A DNA stretch of 64,000 nucleotides from Pseudaeromonas sp041441555 (GCA_041441555.1 JASDSW010000031.1:1-64000); one strand, 5' to 3'; shown: positions 1-8,996, numbered from the stretch's first letter. A program made the numbers and translations. Notes: generated by a model from the sequence alone, not told the origin.

Positions 1-542
1 GCCTGCGCGTGCAGGATATCGACTTCAACTACCTCTGCCTGATGGTCTGGAATGGTAAAGGAGGCAAGCACAGACGTGTAACTCTGGCTTCGGAACTCAT
101 TCCTGCCCTGCGGGAGCAAATAGCCTATGTTCAGCGTTTTTATATGACGGACTGTTTGAACGATGCGTATGCCGGAGTGGCCTTGCCGACTGCATTGGCG
201 CGCAAGTATCCGGCGGCCAGCAAAGAGCTGGGGTGGCACTACCTATTTCCGGCGTCCCACCTGAGCCGGGATCCGGTTGATGGTGCTTTGCGTCGTCACC
301 ACCTGGATCCAACCACCCTGCAGAAGGCCGTTCGCGCCACGGCTCGTCAGTTGCGGCTGGGTAAGCCGGTCACCTGCCATACGCTGCGCCATTCGTTTGC
401 CACCCACTTACTGGCTCGAGGGGCGGATATTCGAACGGTACAGGAGCAACTGGGCCATTCGGATGTCCGAACGACGCAAATTTATACCCATGTGCTGCAA
501 AACGGTGCCAATGGCGTGCGTAGCCCCTTGTCTGATTTGTGA
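1..542 (+). CDS. intI: Integron integrase IntI, C-terminal part (cut by window edge)
   Basis: Site-specific tyrosine recombinase that inserts and excises gene cassettes at attI/attC sites of an integron. The reading frame is open from base 3, so the N-terminal half lies outside the window. The visible part has the box II motif HTLRHSFATHLL (catalytic His and Arg), LGHSD and the nucleophilic tyrosine in QIYTHVL. The stretch with LARKYP, a conserved GWHYLFPAS and RRHH matches the extra segment that separates IntI from other tyrosine recombinases such as XerC/D. The C-terminus GVRSPL is also IntI-like. The gene points into the window, so attI and any cassettes would lie upstream of its start, to the left. 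No frameshift is seen in the visible part. Confidence 0.93.
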   Translation, partial: LRVQDIDFNYLCLMVWNGKGGKHRRVTLASELIPALREQIAYVQRFYMTDCLNDAYAGVALPTALARKYPAASKELGWHYLFPASHLSRDPVDGALRRHHLDPTTLQKAVRATARQLRLGKPVTCHTLRHSFATHLLARGADIRTVQEQLGHSDVRTTQIYTHVLQNGANGVRSPLSDL

Positions 543-922
543 TGGTTTGGAAGCGTTGGTTTCCTATGACGAGTCGCCACGCGCAGGCACGCTACCGCCC
601 CTAGGTTACAGCTCCTAGAGGCTGACATCCATTTCAGGTGGAGGCTGTGGCCGGGCCAATTTCATCCTGATGGCCTGTTCTTTTCGCTAAACTATGCTAC
701 GGATTTCAGTTTCATATGGAAATAATTAATCGTCGGGATTTGTAAAAATGTGCGGTAGACCGTGCAGGGGCGCGCACGAGTGCCTGTCGTGAGTGACGGT
801 GAGATGGGCTACGCCAGCCGTTGGCGGCTGGCATGCCATTATCGGACCTCTCGGGAGGGTTACGGCGTGTTGTCGACCGCGGGTGTTTGGCCGGTGCAAC
901 GTAACTGGCGGTGCGAGGAGTA
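543..922. other. Intergenic region after intI, no gene seen
   Basis: About 380 bases between the stop of intI and the stop of the convergent HDOD gene. No convincing ORF and no attC-like cassette end were recognised. The one clear structure is a perfect hairpin at 813-832 (8 bp stem GCCAGCCG, TTGG loop), which lacks a T tract and could be a weak terminator for the minus-strand gene. Confidence 0.5.
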
Positions 923-2386
923 TTACTCTTTTTTCTTTATGACGACCGACAGACAGAGGTTGGTCTGCTGCACAAAGTGGGTGAAGCTGAAGTAGTCTTC
1001 GCGGCTGAGCAGTTGGCCCGAGTCCGCCCGGTCGGCGTAAAACAGGCCGATGGCGCGCTGTTCGATGATGATGGGGGCGATGAAGAAACCCCTGCTGGAG
1101 ATGGCGGCCCGCAGTGCCGGGCTGATCAGCGGGCTCCACTGGGGGTCATTGAGTGAGGTGATCCAGAGCGGCTCCTGATGGTTGAGCAGATAGCTGAACA
1201 GATTATTGCTCTCGCTGATGTCGAGGGTGAAACGCTGCCGGAGCTGTTCGCCATTCTGACCGGTGATGAAGCGGGGGGGCAGCCGGTTTCTCTCGCGGTT
1301 CAGCATCAAGACCAACACCCGTTCCATGCCAATTCCGCGATAAATTCCCTCCAGCGCCGTGTGGATCATCAGGTTGATGTCCGCCTTCTCCTGCGTGAGA
1401 AAGGTCAGTTCCCGCAGCATGCGTAGTTGCAGGGATTCGCTAGATTCTGATTGCTCGACGACGGTTTCGTGTTCCGGTTGCAGCAAGGTGTTGGCTCCCT
1501 TATCCAGATAGGGGGTGAGCATGCGTGCACCATACGCATTGACCAGGCGCACGGCCTCATAGTTACAGCGCTTGACCTCCTGCTTGACCTGGCTGACATC
1601 ATGCCCCATCACCTTCGCCAGGGCGTTGAGTCCTTGCTGGATCTGGGCTTGGGTGGCGTGGGGATCCATGATCAGGGCGCTGAACCGGTTGGCCTGATCG
1701 ATGGCCTGTACCTCCGGGGTGCGTCGATCGGGGTCTTGCAAGGAGGCAATCAGCAGTTTGCCCATGCGCCAAGAGCTGGCGAGGCCAATGCTGAGTTTAT
1801 TGAAGCTGGTGCCCAGAGTCTCCCGCACCAGCTCATCCTGCTGGTTGGCTGGACACTGTTTAAGTTTTTCATCCAGCTCTTCGGCCAGCGGTCCTCCTAG
1901 ACTCCAGAAGGCACTCTCGCCCAAGTTATGTAATAAGGCCGCGATAAACGCCTCCTCGCGCGTATCTTCGTCGTGATCCGCCAGCAGCATCTTGGTCAGC
2001 ATGCCGGCGTGGAATGACTGCGCCATCAATCGGAGCAGGCGGTCATAGACCGACTGGCTGATGTCCCGATTTTTCAGCAGGCTATCGACCAGGGTGGCGG
2101 TGATGCAGATATGTTTGAGCGCATTGAAGCCGAGGAGTACCGCGGCCCGGCTCATGGTAGTCACCTGGTTCCCGCTGCGGCTGTAGGTCACGCTGTTGGC
2201 TACGCGCAGGACTCGAGTGGTCAGGCCGTGATCATGCAGGACCGATTGGCCCAGGTGAGCCAGAGAGGCGGTGTCATCTTTGGCCATCTGCTCCAGCATG
2301 CGGACGGTGGAGCACAACGCCGGCATCTCTTTGATGCTGATGCGTTCGACCCAGGCATCGGTTCCGCGGGTGGCTTGGCTGACCAT
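923..2386 (-). CDS. HDOD domain protein with C-terminal GAF domain
   Basis: Predicted cytoplasmic signalling protein of 487 residues. The N-terminal half (about residues 15-220) resembles HDOD domains, a degenerate HD-hydrolase fold used as a scaffold in bacterial signalling: it has the pattern GLTTRVLRVANS followed by a conserved SRAAVLLGFNAL segment and HNLGESAFW. The C-terminal region (about 330-480) looks like a GAF ligand-binding domain. No transmembrane segment is seen. I chose the ATG at 2386; an in-frame ATG at 2431 and a TTG at 2458 are possible, but none has a strong ribosome-binding site. It runs convergently with intI and is separated from mscK upstream by a terminator. The signal sensed and the partner are unknown. 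Confidence 0.75.
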   Translation of the reverse strand: MVSQATRGTDAWVERISIKEMPALCSTVRMLEQMAKDDTASLAHLGQSVLHDHGLTTRVLRVANSVTYSRSGNQVTTMSRAAVLLGFNALKHICITATLVDSLLKNRDISQSVYDRLLRLMAQSFHAGMLTKMLLADHDEDTREEAFIAALLHNLGESAFWSLGGPLAEELDEKLKQCPANQQDELVRETLGTSFNKLSIGLASSWRMGKLLIASLQDPDRRTPEVQAIDQANRFSALIMDPHATQAQIQQGLNALAKVMGHDVSQVKQEVKRCNYEAVRLVNAYGARMLTPYLDKGANTLLQPEHETVVEQSESSESLQLRMLRELTFLTQEKADINLMIHTALEGIYRGIGMERVLVLMLNRERNRLPPRFITGQNGEQLRQRFTLDISESNNLFSYLLNHQEPLWITSLNDPQWSPLISPALRAAISSRGFFIAPIIIEQRAIGLFYADRADSGQLLSREDYFSFTHFVQQTNLCLSVVIKKKE

Positions 2387-2525
2387 GATGAGGGCTCGGT
2401 GATGAACATGTATTAAGCATATGTGAGCCATGGGTAGATAGCGACCGCCGCTTGTCAAGCTGGGAGAAAGATCGCGAATGGAGCTTGCTAGGTGCTGGTT
2501 TTTTATTCAAGAACAGCCGGATAAG

Positions 2526-2552
2526 CCAAGGGGACGCGTTGCGTCCCCTTGG
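2526..2552 (-). terminator. Hairpin terminator after mscK
   Basis: Perfect 12 bp stem (2526-2537 with 2541-2552) and a 3-base loop, 21 bases past the mscK stop. The T run following on the minus strand is poor (CTTATCC), so termination efficiency is uncertain. Confidence 0.6.
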
Positions 2553-2573
2553 TCTGTGGGCGAGAGTCGCCTG

Positions 2574-5500
2574 TTAGACGGGCGGCAGTGGATTGGGAGT
2601 CCCCACCGCGCCGCCGGCGGCGGCACCCATGACCTGACTGGAGCCTAGCTTCAGCTCTTGGTCGGTGGCCATGTTCTTGACATAGACATCGACCTGATTG
2701 AAGGCAATCTCGATGCCATGTTCGCGGAACAGCTGATCGATGCGGCGGTTGATTTCGTCGATAGCTGGATTGCGATCGCCGAGCTCCTTCACATACAGAC
2801 GCATCTCATGGTCGAGGGTGCTGGCGCCGAAGTTGAGGAAGTAAACCACCGGCTCCGGCTCTTTCATGACGCGGCTATTCTCCTTCGCCGCCTGCAGCAG
2901 CAATTCACGGGTCTTGTCCAGGTTAGAACCGTATGCAACCCCAATGCGCAGGATCACCCGGGTCGTGGTATCGGACAGCGACCAGTTGGTGAGCTGGGTG
3001 GTGATGAACATCTTGTTGGGCACGATGATCTCCTTGCGGTCAAAGTCGGTCACCGTGGTGGCGCGGATACGGATCTTACTGACCGAGCCGGAGAAGGTGC
3101 CGAGGGTGATCACATCACCGATGCGCACCGGGCGTTCAAACAGGATGATGAGGCCTGAGACGAAGTTGGCGAAGATCTCCTGCAGACCAAAACCGATCCC
3201 CAGCGAGAGGGCGGCGACCAGCCACTGCAACTTGTCCCAGGACATCCCCAGCGTCGAGAGCGAGAGCAGAACGCCGATGCTGGTGATGGTGTAGGAGAGC
3301 ATGGTGGTGATGGTGTAGTTGGCCCCTTGACCGAGCTGCATCCGCGAGAGCACCAACACCTCTAGCAGGCCGGGGAGGTTCTTGGTCAACACCCAGGCGA
3401 TCACCGCAAAGAGGGTGGCCAGCAGGAAGTCGCGCAGACTGACCGGTTGCAGCACTTCGCTGCCGGCGGCCCCGGAGGCACTGTGCCACAGCGTGATGCT
3501 GTCCAGATAGGAGATGACGGCGACCAGATCGGACCACAGCCAATAGAAGCTACCAGCCAACAACACAAACAGTACCACCTTGGTCAAGCGCAGCGACTGC
3601 TCGTTGATCTCTTCCAGCGCCATGGGTTTGTCTTCGATGAGCTCGGTGGCATCGATATCCTCCTGCTGCTTGAGCTGTTCGCGACGCGCCACGGCTCGAC
3701 GATGCGCCAGGCGGCGGGCGGCTACCGACAGACCACGGATCGCGGTTTGCTGGATGATGCTCCAGGCCATGAACAGGTAGAAGGTATCGATGAAGCGGTT
3801 GGTCAGCTTCAAGGCCGTGTAGTAGTAACCGAGCACCACCAACACGATGAGGGCAATCGGGGCCAGGGTCAACGCGGCCGCACTGAACCACTGCAGCAGA
3901 TCATTCTGTTCGCCCAGGTGGCTGCGGGAGCGAAACAGCGGGTAAACCAGAAACAGGGTGATGCCCAGCATGGTCAGGGTCACCATCTGGCCAATCACGT
4001 CATCGGCGAGGCGGGACGGGTCCAGCTCACCCAGGGTGGCGACGATGATGAGCGGGATGAGCGAGCGCCAGACATACTTGAGGGCCCGATATTTGCGGGC
4101 AGTTTCGCTCGGATTCTGGTTGAAGTGGCTCTCGGCCATGCCACCGGGGCGCAGAATTTTCAGCAGCATGGCAAACGCCATGTAGGCGGCGGTAAGGCGC
4201 AAGGAGAGGAACCAGATCACCTTGGGTTCACTCAGACCACTGAACAGGAACAGGAAGCACATGGCCATGATCAGCAGGGCGCCCGGCAGCACCTCCAGGC
4301 CGGTGAACAGCAGTGCCTTGGGGGTGTGCAGGTGGGAATCCCGGTTCAGACGGCCGATGTCCTTGCTCAGGGCCTTGACTTTGTCACGCAGGAGCTGGCG
4401 TTTCCAGCGCAGCACGCATCCCAGGATGATCATCGGGATGACCAGGAGCAGCAGTGGCAGCGTTCTCTGACTCCACTCATTGAAATGGAAGCTGATGCTG
4501 GCCGCTTCAACTTGCGCCATTACCGCCGACGGGATCCCCTTAACCCAACCCCAATCCAGGGGTTTGTTGCTGGTCACCCAGAACATCTGCTGTTGCAGCG
4601 TGGTTTGCACGGTCTGATTGATGCGCTGCAAGCGCTGCTGGTTCAATTTGATGTTGATGCTGAGATTGAGCTGGCTGCCGAGCTGTTTATTCAGTTGGTC
4701 GAGCAGCTCCTTGCGGCTGTCGAGCAGATCGTCGAGATCATCGTGTAGGCTTTGCAGGCTGACCTTATCCGTGGTGTTGCTGCTGGCGAGCAGCTTGCTC
4801 AGGTACTGCTCGCGTTGGAAGAGCTGATCGCGTTGCTGGTTGATGTCGAACTGAGCCAGTCGCAAGTCGGCGATCTGTTCGTCCAGGTTCAGGGTAATCT
4901 TGGGATCCGGCAGCATCTGGCGCTCCTGATAGAGGATGCGCGAGAGCAACAGGCTTCCGCGGAGCATGCTGATCTGCTCATTGAGATTGCGCTCGGTCTG
5001 GGTGACTCGGTCCAGCCAGCCCTTGATCTTGATGTTTTCCTGGCCTAGGTCGTTGATTTTTTGTGTGGTTTCAATCAGTTGTTGGCTGAGTTGCTGATTG
5101 ATCTTGCTCTCTTTTTCCAGAATGGGATCTCGCTGGGCACTGGCCTCCTCACTGGTCACGTCGGCCACCGTTTGGTTGGAGCCATCGAGCCGTTTGGCGT
5201 TGATCTTGTCCTGGATCAGCTGAATACGGTGCTCCAGTTGTTGCAGCTGGATGCTGGCCAGATTCTGGCGCTTGAGCGCCAAATCCTGCAGGTTGGTGTT
5301 GTTGTCGAGATCCTTTTGCTGCTGCTCCAGCTGCAGGCTGAGCAGTTGCAGCTCGGTGGCCAGTAACTGGCGCTGGCTGAGCGAGAGCTCGCGCTTGCTG
5401 CCGCCGCCGAGCTGATTGCGAATATCCTGGCTGCGGTTGTAGGCCTGATTCATGCTGATCTGGGCCCGCTCCGGCAAGGTCTGCAGGTTGGTCAGCTCAC

Positions 5501-5969
5501 TGCTGGCATCGGCCATCTCGGCCTGCAGCTGCTGCTGGCTCACCATCTCTTGGGTGACCCGTTTTTCCAGCTGCGGCAGGGTCATGGCGTCCAGTTGCTT
5601 GTCGAACTTGGCATCATCCTGTGGCTTTTTCAGTTGCTCCAGTTGACGACTAAATTGCTGCAACTGACGGGGCGCGTCATCGAAAACCTGCTTTTGGGCT
5701 TGCGCCTTCTCTTTTTCTTTCTCGATGCTATCGAGCAGAGTCAGGATCTTTTCCAGATCGTCACGCTTGCTCTGTTCATCGGCCGTTAAGGCATCTCGCT
5801 TGTTGAGTTGATCGATCTGACTCTGCACCTTGCTGCGATTAGGAATATCCGGCAGCGCCTGACTGGCGGCCGATAGATTGACGCAGTAGAGCAGTGTGCA
5901 GCTCAGCAGCAGTTGGATGGCGTGACGCCAGGAGAAGCGTTCCATAACGGAGAAAAGATGAGCAATCAT
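2574..5969 (-). CDS. mscK: MscK/KefA-type mechanosensitive channel
   Basis: Large MscS-superfamily channel that opens under membrane tension and releases solutes during osmotic downshock. With the ATG at 5969 (GGAA just upstream) it has 1131 residues, close to E. coli MscK (about 1120). Order: signal sequence with a hydrophobic stretch near residues 17-30, a long Gln/Leu-rich periplasmic coiled-coil region to about residue 460, several membrane segments between about 490 and 870, then the conserved MscS pore and beta domain (SLGIGFGLQEIFANFVSGL, RPVRIGDVITLG, DFDRKEIIVPNKMF). An in-frame ATG at 6041 would add 24 residues ahead of the signal sequence and is unlikely. A later ATG at 5945 is also possible. 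It is a single gene between terminators. The exact paralogue (MscK or another large MscS homologue) is not certain. Confidence 0.85.
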   Translation of the reverse strand: MIAHLFSVMERFSWRHAIQLLLSCTLLYCVNLSAASQALPDIPNRSKVQSQIDQLNKRDALTADEQSKRDDLEKILTLLDSIEKEKEKAQAQKQVFDDAPRQLQQFSRQLEQLKKPQDDAKFDKQLDAMTLPQLEKRVTQEMVSQQQLQAEMADASSELTNLQTLPERAQISMNQAYNRSQDIRNQLGGGSKRELSLSQRQLLATELQLLSLQLEQQQKDLDNNTNLQDLALKRQNLASIQLQQLEHRIQLIQDKINAKRLDGSNQTVADVTSEEASAQRDPILEKESKINQQLSQQLIETTQKINDLGQENIKIKGWLDRVTQTERNLNEQISMLRGSLLLSRILYQERQMLPDPKITLNLDEQIADLRLAQFDINQQRDQLFQREQYLSKLLASSNTTDKVSLQSLHDDLDDLLDSRKELLDQLNKQLGSQLNLSINIKLNQQRLQRINQTVQTTLQQQMFWVTSNKPLDWGWVKGIPSAVMAQVEAASISFHFNEWSQRTLPLLLLVIPMIILGCVLRWKRQLLRDKVKALSKDIGRLNRDSHLHTPKALLFTGLEVLPGALLIMAMCFLFLFSGLSEPKVIWFLSLRLTAAYMAFAMLLKILRPGGMAESHFNQNPSETARKYRALKYVWRSLIPLIIVATLGELDPSRLADDVIGQMVTLTMLGITLFLVYPLFRSRSHLGEQNDLLQWFSAAALTLAPIALIVLVVLGYYYTALKLTNRFIDTFYLFMAWSIIQQTAIRGLSVAARRLAHRRAVARREQLKQQEDIDATELIEDKPMALEEINEQSLRLTKVVLFVLLAGSFYWLWSDLVAVISYLDSITLWHSASGAAGSEVLQPVSLRDFLLATLFAVIAWVLTKNLPGLLEVLVLSRMQLGQGANYTITTMLSYTITSIGVLLSLSTLGMSWDKLQWLVAALSLGIGFGLQEIFANFVSGLIILFERPVRIGDVITLGTFSGSVSKIRIRATTVTDFDRKEIIVPNKMFITTQLTNWSLSDTTTRVILRIGVAYGSNLDKTRELLLQAAKENSRVMKEPEPVVYFLNFGASTLDHEMRLYVKELGDRNPAIDEINRRIDQLFREHGIEIAFNQVDVYVKNMATDQELKLGSSQVMGAAAGGAVGTPNPLPPV

Positions 5970-6064
5970 GGGCGTTCCATTAACCAAACGATGAAAAAGA
6001 TGCAGGCGTCCGTTCGACGCTGCGTTATTTTGCGGCGCCATTCTAGCACTGGAATTTTGAGGCG

Positions 6065-6097
6065 TAAAAAAATGACGGCTCCGAAGGAGCCGTCATT
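6065..6097 (-). terminator. Intrinsic terminator of pykF
   Basis: Perfect 12 bp GC-rich stem (6071-6082 with 6086-6097) with a TTC loop on the minus strand, followed by a run of seven T. It lies about 40 bases past the pykF stop. Confidence 0.92.
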
Positions 6098-6136
6098 GGA
6101 TGCGCAAAGACAGGGCAAACCCTGCCATGGCAGGAA

Positions 6137-7549
6137 TTACAGAACGTGAACAGAAGCGGTGTTGGTGGTGCCGCTCGGTACCAGAGCACCGGAGACCATG
6201 ACCACGGTATCACCCTTGGCTGCCAGACCTGACTTCAGAGCCAGTTCCTTGCCCAGGTGGTAGAAGTCATCGGTAGAGGCGATCTTGTCAACCACAACCG
6301 GAACCACACCCTTGGACAGCATCAGCTGTTGAGCGGTCTTGGCGTTGGTGGTCAGCGCCAGGATGAAGGCCTTCGGGAAGTACTTGCGGATAGCCTTGGC
6401 AGACTTACCACCTTCGGTCGCAACCACGATCAGCGGGGCATCCAGCTTCTCGGTGGTTTCGACGGCACCCTTACAAACGGCTTCGGTGATGCTCTTCTTG
6501 ACGCTGTCATTGGCAACATCCAGGTTGGACGGCATGACACCATCGGTACGTTCACAGATGGTGGCCATAATGGTGACGGCTTCCAGCGGATACTTACCCT
6601 TGGCAGACTCACCAGACAGCATGACCGCATCGGTACCATCCAGAACGGCGTTGGCAACGTCACCAGCTTCGGCGCGAGTCGGACGCGGGTTCTTGATCAT
6701 GGAGTCCAGCATCTGGGTCGCAGTGATGACGACCTTACGGGCCTTGTTACACTTCTCGATCATCATCTTCTGGGCGAAGATAACTTCTTCAACCGGGATT
6801 TCAACGCCCAGGTCACCACGAGCAACCATGATGCCGTCAGAGACTTCGAGGATTTCGTCAAAGTTGTCCAGGCCTTCCTGGTTTTCGATCTTGGAGATGA
6901 TCTGGATGTTCTGACCGCCGTGAGCGTTCAGGTGCTCACGCATGATCAGCACGTCTTCCTTCTTACGGATGAAGGAAGCAGCAACGAAGTCAACACCTTG
7001 CTCGCAACCGAAGATCAGGTCAGCCTTGTCCTTCTCGGCCAGAGCCGGCAGGGAGGTCTTGACGTTCGGCAGGTTGACACCCTTGTTTTCGCCCAGCGCG
7101 CCGTTGTTCAGAACCTTACAGATCACTTCGGTAGCAGTTACGGAAGTCACTTCCAGACCGATCAGACCATCGTCAACCAGCACGATGTTGCCCGGCTTCA
7201 GATCCTTGGCCAGACCTGGGTAGGTCACAGCGACGCGATCCTTGTTACCGATGACGGTGCTGTCCGTGGTGAAGGTGAAGGTTTGACCTGCAACCAGATC
7301 CACGTCGTTGCCACCTTCGAGCTTGATGGTACGGATTTCCGGACCCTTGGTATCCAGCAGGATGGCGCACTTCTTACCGGTTTCGGCACATACGGCACGG
7401 ACGTTCTTGATGCGATTGCCGTGCTCTTCGAAATCACCGTGAGAGAAGTTCAGACGCATGACGTTCATGCCGGCGTTCAGCAGTTTGGCCAGCATTTCCT
7501 TGGATTCGGTCTTAGGACCGATGGTGCAGACGATCTTGGTCTTTTTCAT
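6137..7549 (-). CDS. pykF: Pyruvate kinase I
   Basis: Converts phosphoenolpyruvate and ADP to pyruvate and ATP in the last step of glycolysis; cytoplasmic. The 470 residues match the length of E. coli PykF. Recognisable motifs: N-terminal KIVCTIGPKTES, MRLNFSHGD, LLDTKGPEIRT, the active-site region ISKIENQEGLDNFDEIL with the catalytic Lys, MVARGDLGVEIP, and TATQMLDSMIKNPRPTRAEA. The ATG at 7549 has GGAGA upstream. It is monocistronic, with its own terminator and a promoter region containing a Cra/FruR-like operator, which fits the known repression of E. coli pykF by Cra. The type I assignment over PykA rests on length and overall similarity. Confidence 0.97.
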   Translation of the reverse strand: MKKTKIVCTIGPKTESKEMLAKLLNAGMNVMRLNFSHGDFEEHGNRIKNVRAVCAETGKKCAILLDTKGPEIRTIKLEGGNDVDLVAGQTFTFTTDSTVIGNKDRVAVTYPGLAKDLKPGNIVLVDDGLIGLEVTSVTATEVICKVLNNGALGENKGVNLPNVKTSLPALAEKDKADLIFGCEQGVDFVAASFIRKKEDVLIMREHLNAHGGQNIQIISKIENQEGLDNFDEILEVSDGIMVARGDLGVEIPVEEVIFAQKMMIEKCNKARKVVITATQMLDSMIKNPRPTRAEAGDVANAVLDGTDAVMLSGESAKGKYPLEAVTIMATICERTDGVMPSNLDVANDSVKKSITEAVCKGAVETTEKLDAPLIVVATEGGKSAKAIRKYFPKAFILALTTNAKTAQQLMLSKGVVPVVVDKIASTDDFYHLGKELALKSGLAAKGDTVVMVSGALVPSGTTNTASVHVL

Positions 7550-7633
7550 CGACAGGGTCTCCGATTAATGATTTTAGAGTTCAAAATTTTCTTGCGCGCA
7601 TTCTACAGGGATTGTTGAAAAGTGGTGAGTTGA

Positions 7634-7651
7634 GAAAAGCGTTTCATTATG
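7634..7651 (-). promoter_or_regulatory. Candidate pykF -10 box overlapping a Cra (FruR) operator
   Basis: Read on the minus strand, CATAAT (7651-7646) is a good -10 candidate and overlaps TGAAACGCTTTTC (7646-7634). The latter has the conserved Cra half-site TGAAACG followed by a less perfect second half. A site overlapping or just downstream of -10 would act as a repressor site, as at E. coli pykF. The matching -35 is weak. A second possible -10, TAGAAT at 7605-7600, lies further downstream. Confidence 0.55.
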
Positions 7652-7980
7652 TAATTTCTTCATTTTTCTTGCGCTAACGCAGGGATAAGCTGGAAAAGTA
7701 CAGAATATGACCGTTTTTGTGTGACGCAAGCCATGGGGTGTGGCTAAAAACCCAGCAAAAATCCAAGGCGGGTCACCTTTTCAGGCCATGGGGCTGGATT
7801 TTGTCTAGCCATGCCGACTCGAGTTCGGGGGAGCCCGGAGGCTTGGTAACATCGAGCGATACAAGGTGGGTGTCTGGTCGTTGCCCGACATTCTTGACGA
7901 GGATGCGGATAATTGTTTTGCCTTGATGTATCCGACTCATGGATGCGAGGCGATAGCTGAAGCGAGGAGATGGGAAACAC
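7652..7980. other. Intergenic region upstream of pykF, no gene seen
   Basis: About 330 bases between the pykF promoter and the hairpin following the next minus-strand gene. Short open frames exist on both strands (60-78 codons) but lack good start sites and resemble no known protein. No RNA structure was recognised. Confidence 0.4.
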
Positions 7981-8005
7981 GGGTAGAGTCAGATGGACTC
8001 TACCC
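7981..8005 (-). terminator. Hairpin after the 165-residue hypothetical gene
   Basis: Perfect 10 bp inverted repeat GGGTAGAGTC / GACTCTACCC with a 5-base loop, 7 bases past the stop codon at 8013. The T run on the minus strand is weak (GTGTTT). Confidence 0.6.
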
Positions 8006-8012
8006 GATGGGA

Positions 8013-8510
8013 CTAGCGGAACAGGGAGGCAAAACCCGTGACGGCCTGTGACGTCTTCAGACGCCGCGCCTCTTGCTCAAAACGACTCAAGAGCGGTGCC
8101 GTATCGATGGTCAAGCTGCGGCGATGGGCCTGCTGCTGGGCTTCCACCAGAAAGCGACGATAGACGTCGATATAGTCGTTGATCACATCCTGCTCCAGCG
8201 CCTGCCAATAGACGGCGATGCTGCACAGCCCGGCGGCCGCGATGGTTTCGGCCAACTCTTCGATGTCGGCGGCCGATTCGATATAGCCCCAGTGCGGACC
8301 ATCCGGATAGTGGGAGGGGGTAAAGAAGGCATCGTCGGCGATCTGTACGGCAGCCAGTGCCTTGCTGTCGCCCTTGGAGCCAAGAGTCTCCATCTGTTGC
8401 ACCATGGCTTGGTAGTTTTGTCCAAACAGCGCCTGTACCCGGCGAGCATCGGCGGCTGATGCACCGCACTTTTCGAAATAACTGGTTAAGGCTGGTTTGA
8501 ACAATGACAT
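8013..8510 (-). CDS. Hypothetical protein, 165 residues
   Basis: I do not recognise this family. The start at 8510 is set by GGGAG six bases upstream. The same frame is open further upstream, but that extension reads through the tRNA-Pro gene and its terminator and is therefore not coding. The protein is soluble, mostly helical by composition, and has no signal peptide. The middle holds an acidic and aromatic stretch (DDAFFTPSHYPDGPHWGYIE), then a helix-rich C-terminus. It lies 140 bases downstream of the terminator that follows tRNA-Pro and probably has its own promoter. No function can be proposed. Confidence 0.7.
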   Translation of the reverse strand: MSLFKPALTSYFEKCGASAADARRVQALFGQNYQAMVQQMETLGSKGDSKALAAVQIADDAFFTPSHYPDGPHWGYIESAADIEELAETIAAAGLCSIAVYWQALEQDVINDYIDVYRRFLVEAQQQAHRRSLTIDTAPLLSRFEQEARRLKTSQAVTGFASLFR

Positions 8511-8640
8511 GCAGACTCCCAAGATTCTCTCAATATGAAACCGGTACCATATTAGGAGTTGCCGCAGTGCGAGGGAAGGAGAGACGTCACAAATCCGGCT
8601 GATTTCCACAGATAATGCATGGATATGGGGCGTTGAAAGG

Positions 8641-8675
8641 CAAAAACAAAAAAGCCTCACTAAAAGTGAGGCTTT
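8641..8675 (-). terminator. Terminator of tRNA-Pro
   Basis: Perfect 10 bp stem AAAGCCTCAC / GTGAGGCTTT (8651-8660, 8666-8675) with a 5-base loop, followed on the minus strand by a T-rich tract. It starts 14 bases after the CCA end of the tRNA. Confidence 0.9.
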
Positions 8676-8688
8676 CCCGAGGGTTGTA

Positions 8689-8765
8689 TGGTCGGCGCGA
8701 GAGGATTTGAACCTCCGACCCCTGACACCCCATGACAGTGCGCTACCTGGCTGCGCTACGCGCCG
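8689..8765 (-). tRNA. proL: tRNA-Pro (anticodon GGG)
   Basis: 77 bases including an encoded CCA. Acceptor arms are CGGCGCG and CGCGCCG, the D-arm is GTAGCGCAGCC, and the T-arm is GGAGGTTCAAATCCTC. The anticodon loop ATGGGGT places GGG at 34-36, which reads CCC and CCU. The anticodon stem CTGTC/GTCAG has a T-T mismatch at 30-40; as I recall E. coli proL has the same mismatch, so it does not indicate a pseudogene. This gene is followed by its own terminator. Confidence 0.97.
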
Positions 8766-8996
8766 AAGATGTCTTGTCACTGAATGACAGGACGGGGCAG
8801 AGTCTATGGCTCTCGCTCTGGGCTGTCAACCTCTTCAACCCGTCGCCGAGCTTGTTCGCTGAATATCTGTGCAATCAAGCAGTAAACGCCAACATCCAAC
8901 CTGCACCACGAGGGCTGCTTATCGACACGTCGGTGATCCTTTCTGCGTCGTTGCCACCTATAATGGCGGTCCCATAGCGTCGAGGGCGATAAGCCG

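Noticed and set aside
601..618. Short inverted repeat CTAGG...CCTAG near the end of intI, as a possible attC
   Set aside because: It is too short and lacks the paired core sites of attC; cassettes are expected on the other side of intI.
3447..4748. 433-codon open frame on plus opposite mscK
   Set aside because: It is antisense to the well-supported mscK coding sequence and reads as a shadow rich in Gln, Gly and His, with no family motif.
6257..7618. 453-codon open frame on plus opposite pykF
   Set aside because: Exact antisense of pyruvate kinase; its sequence has no recognisable domain and runs into the pykF promoter.
7717..7980. Small open frames on both strands upstream of pykF
   Set aside because: No ribosome-binding sites, no similarity, and they overlap each other; regarded as chance frames.
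8511..8780. Upstream extension of the 165-residue gene across the tRNA
   Set aside because: The frame passes through the tRNA-Pro gene and its terminator; a good ribosome-binding site fixes the start at 8510.
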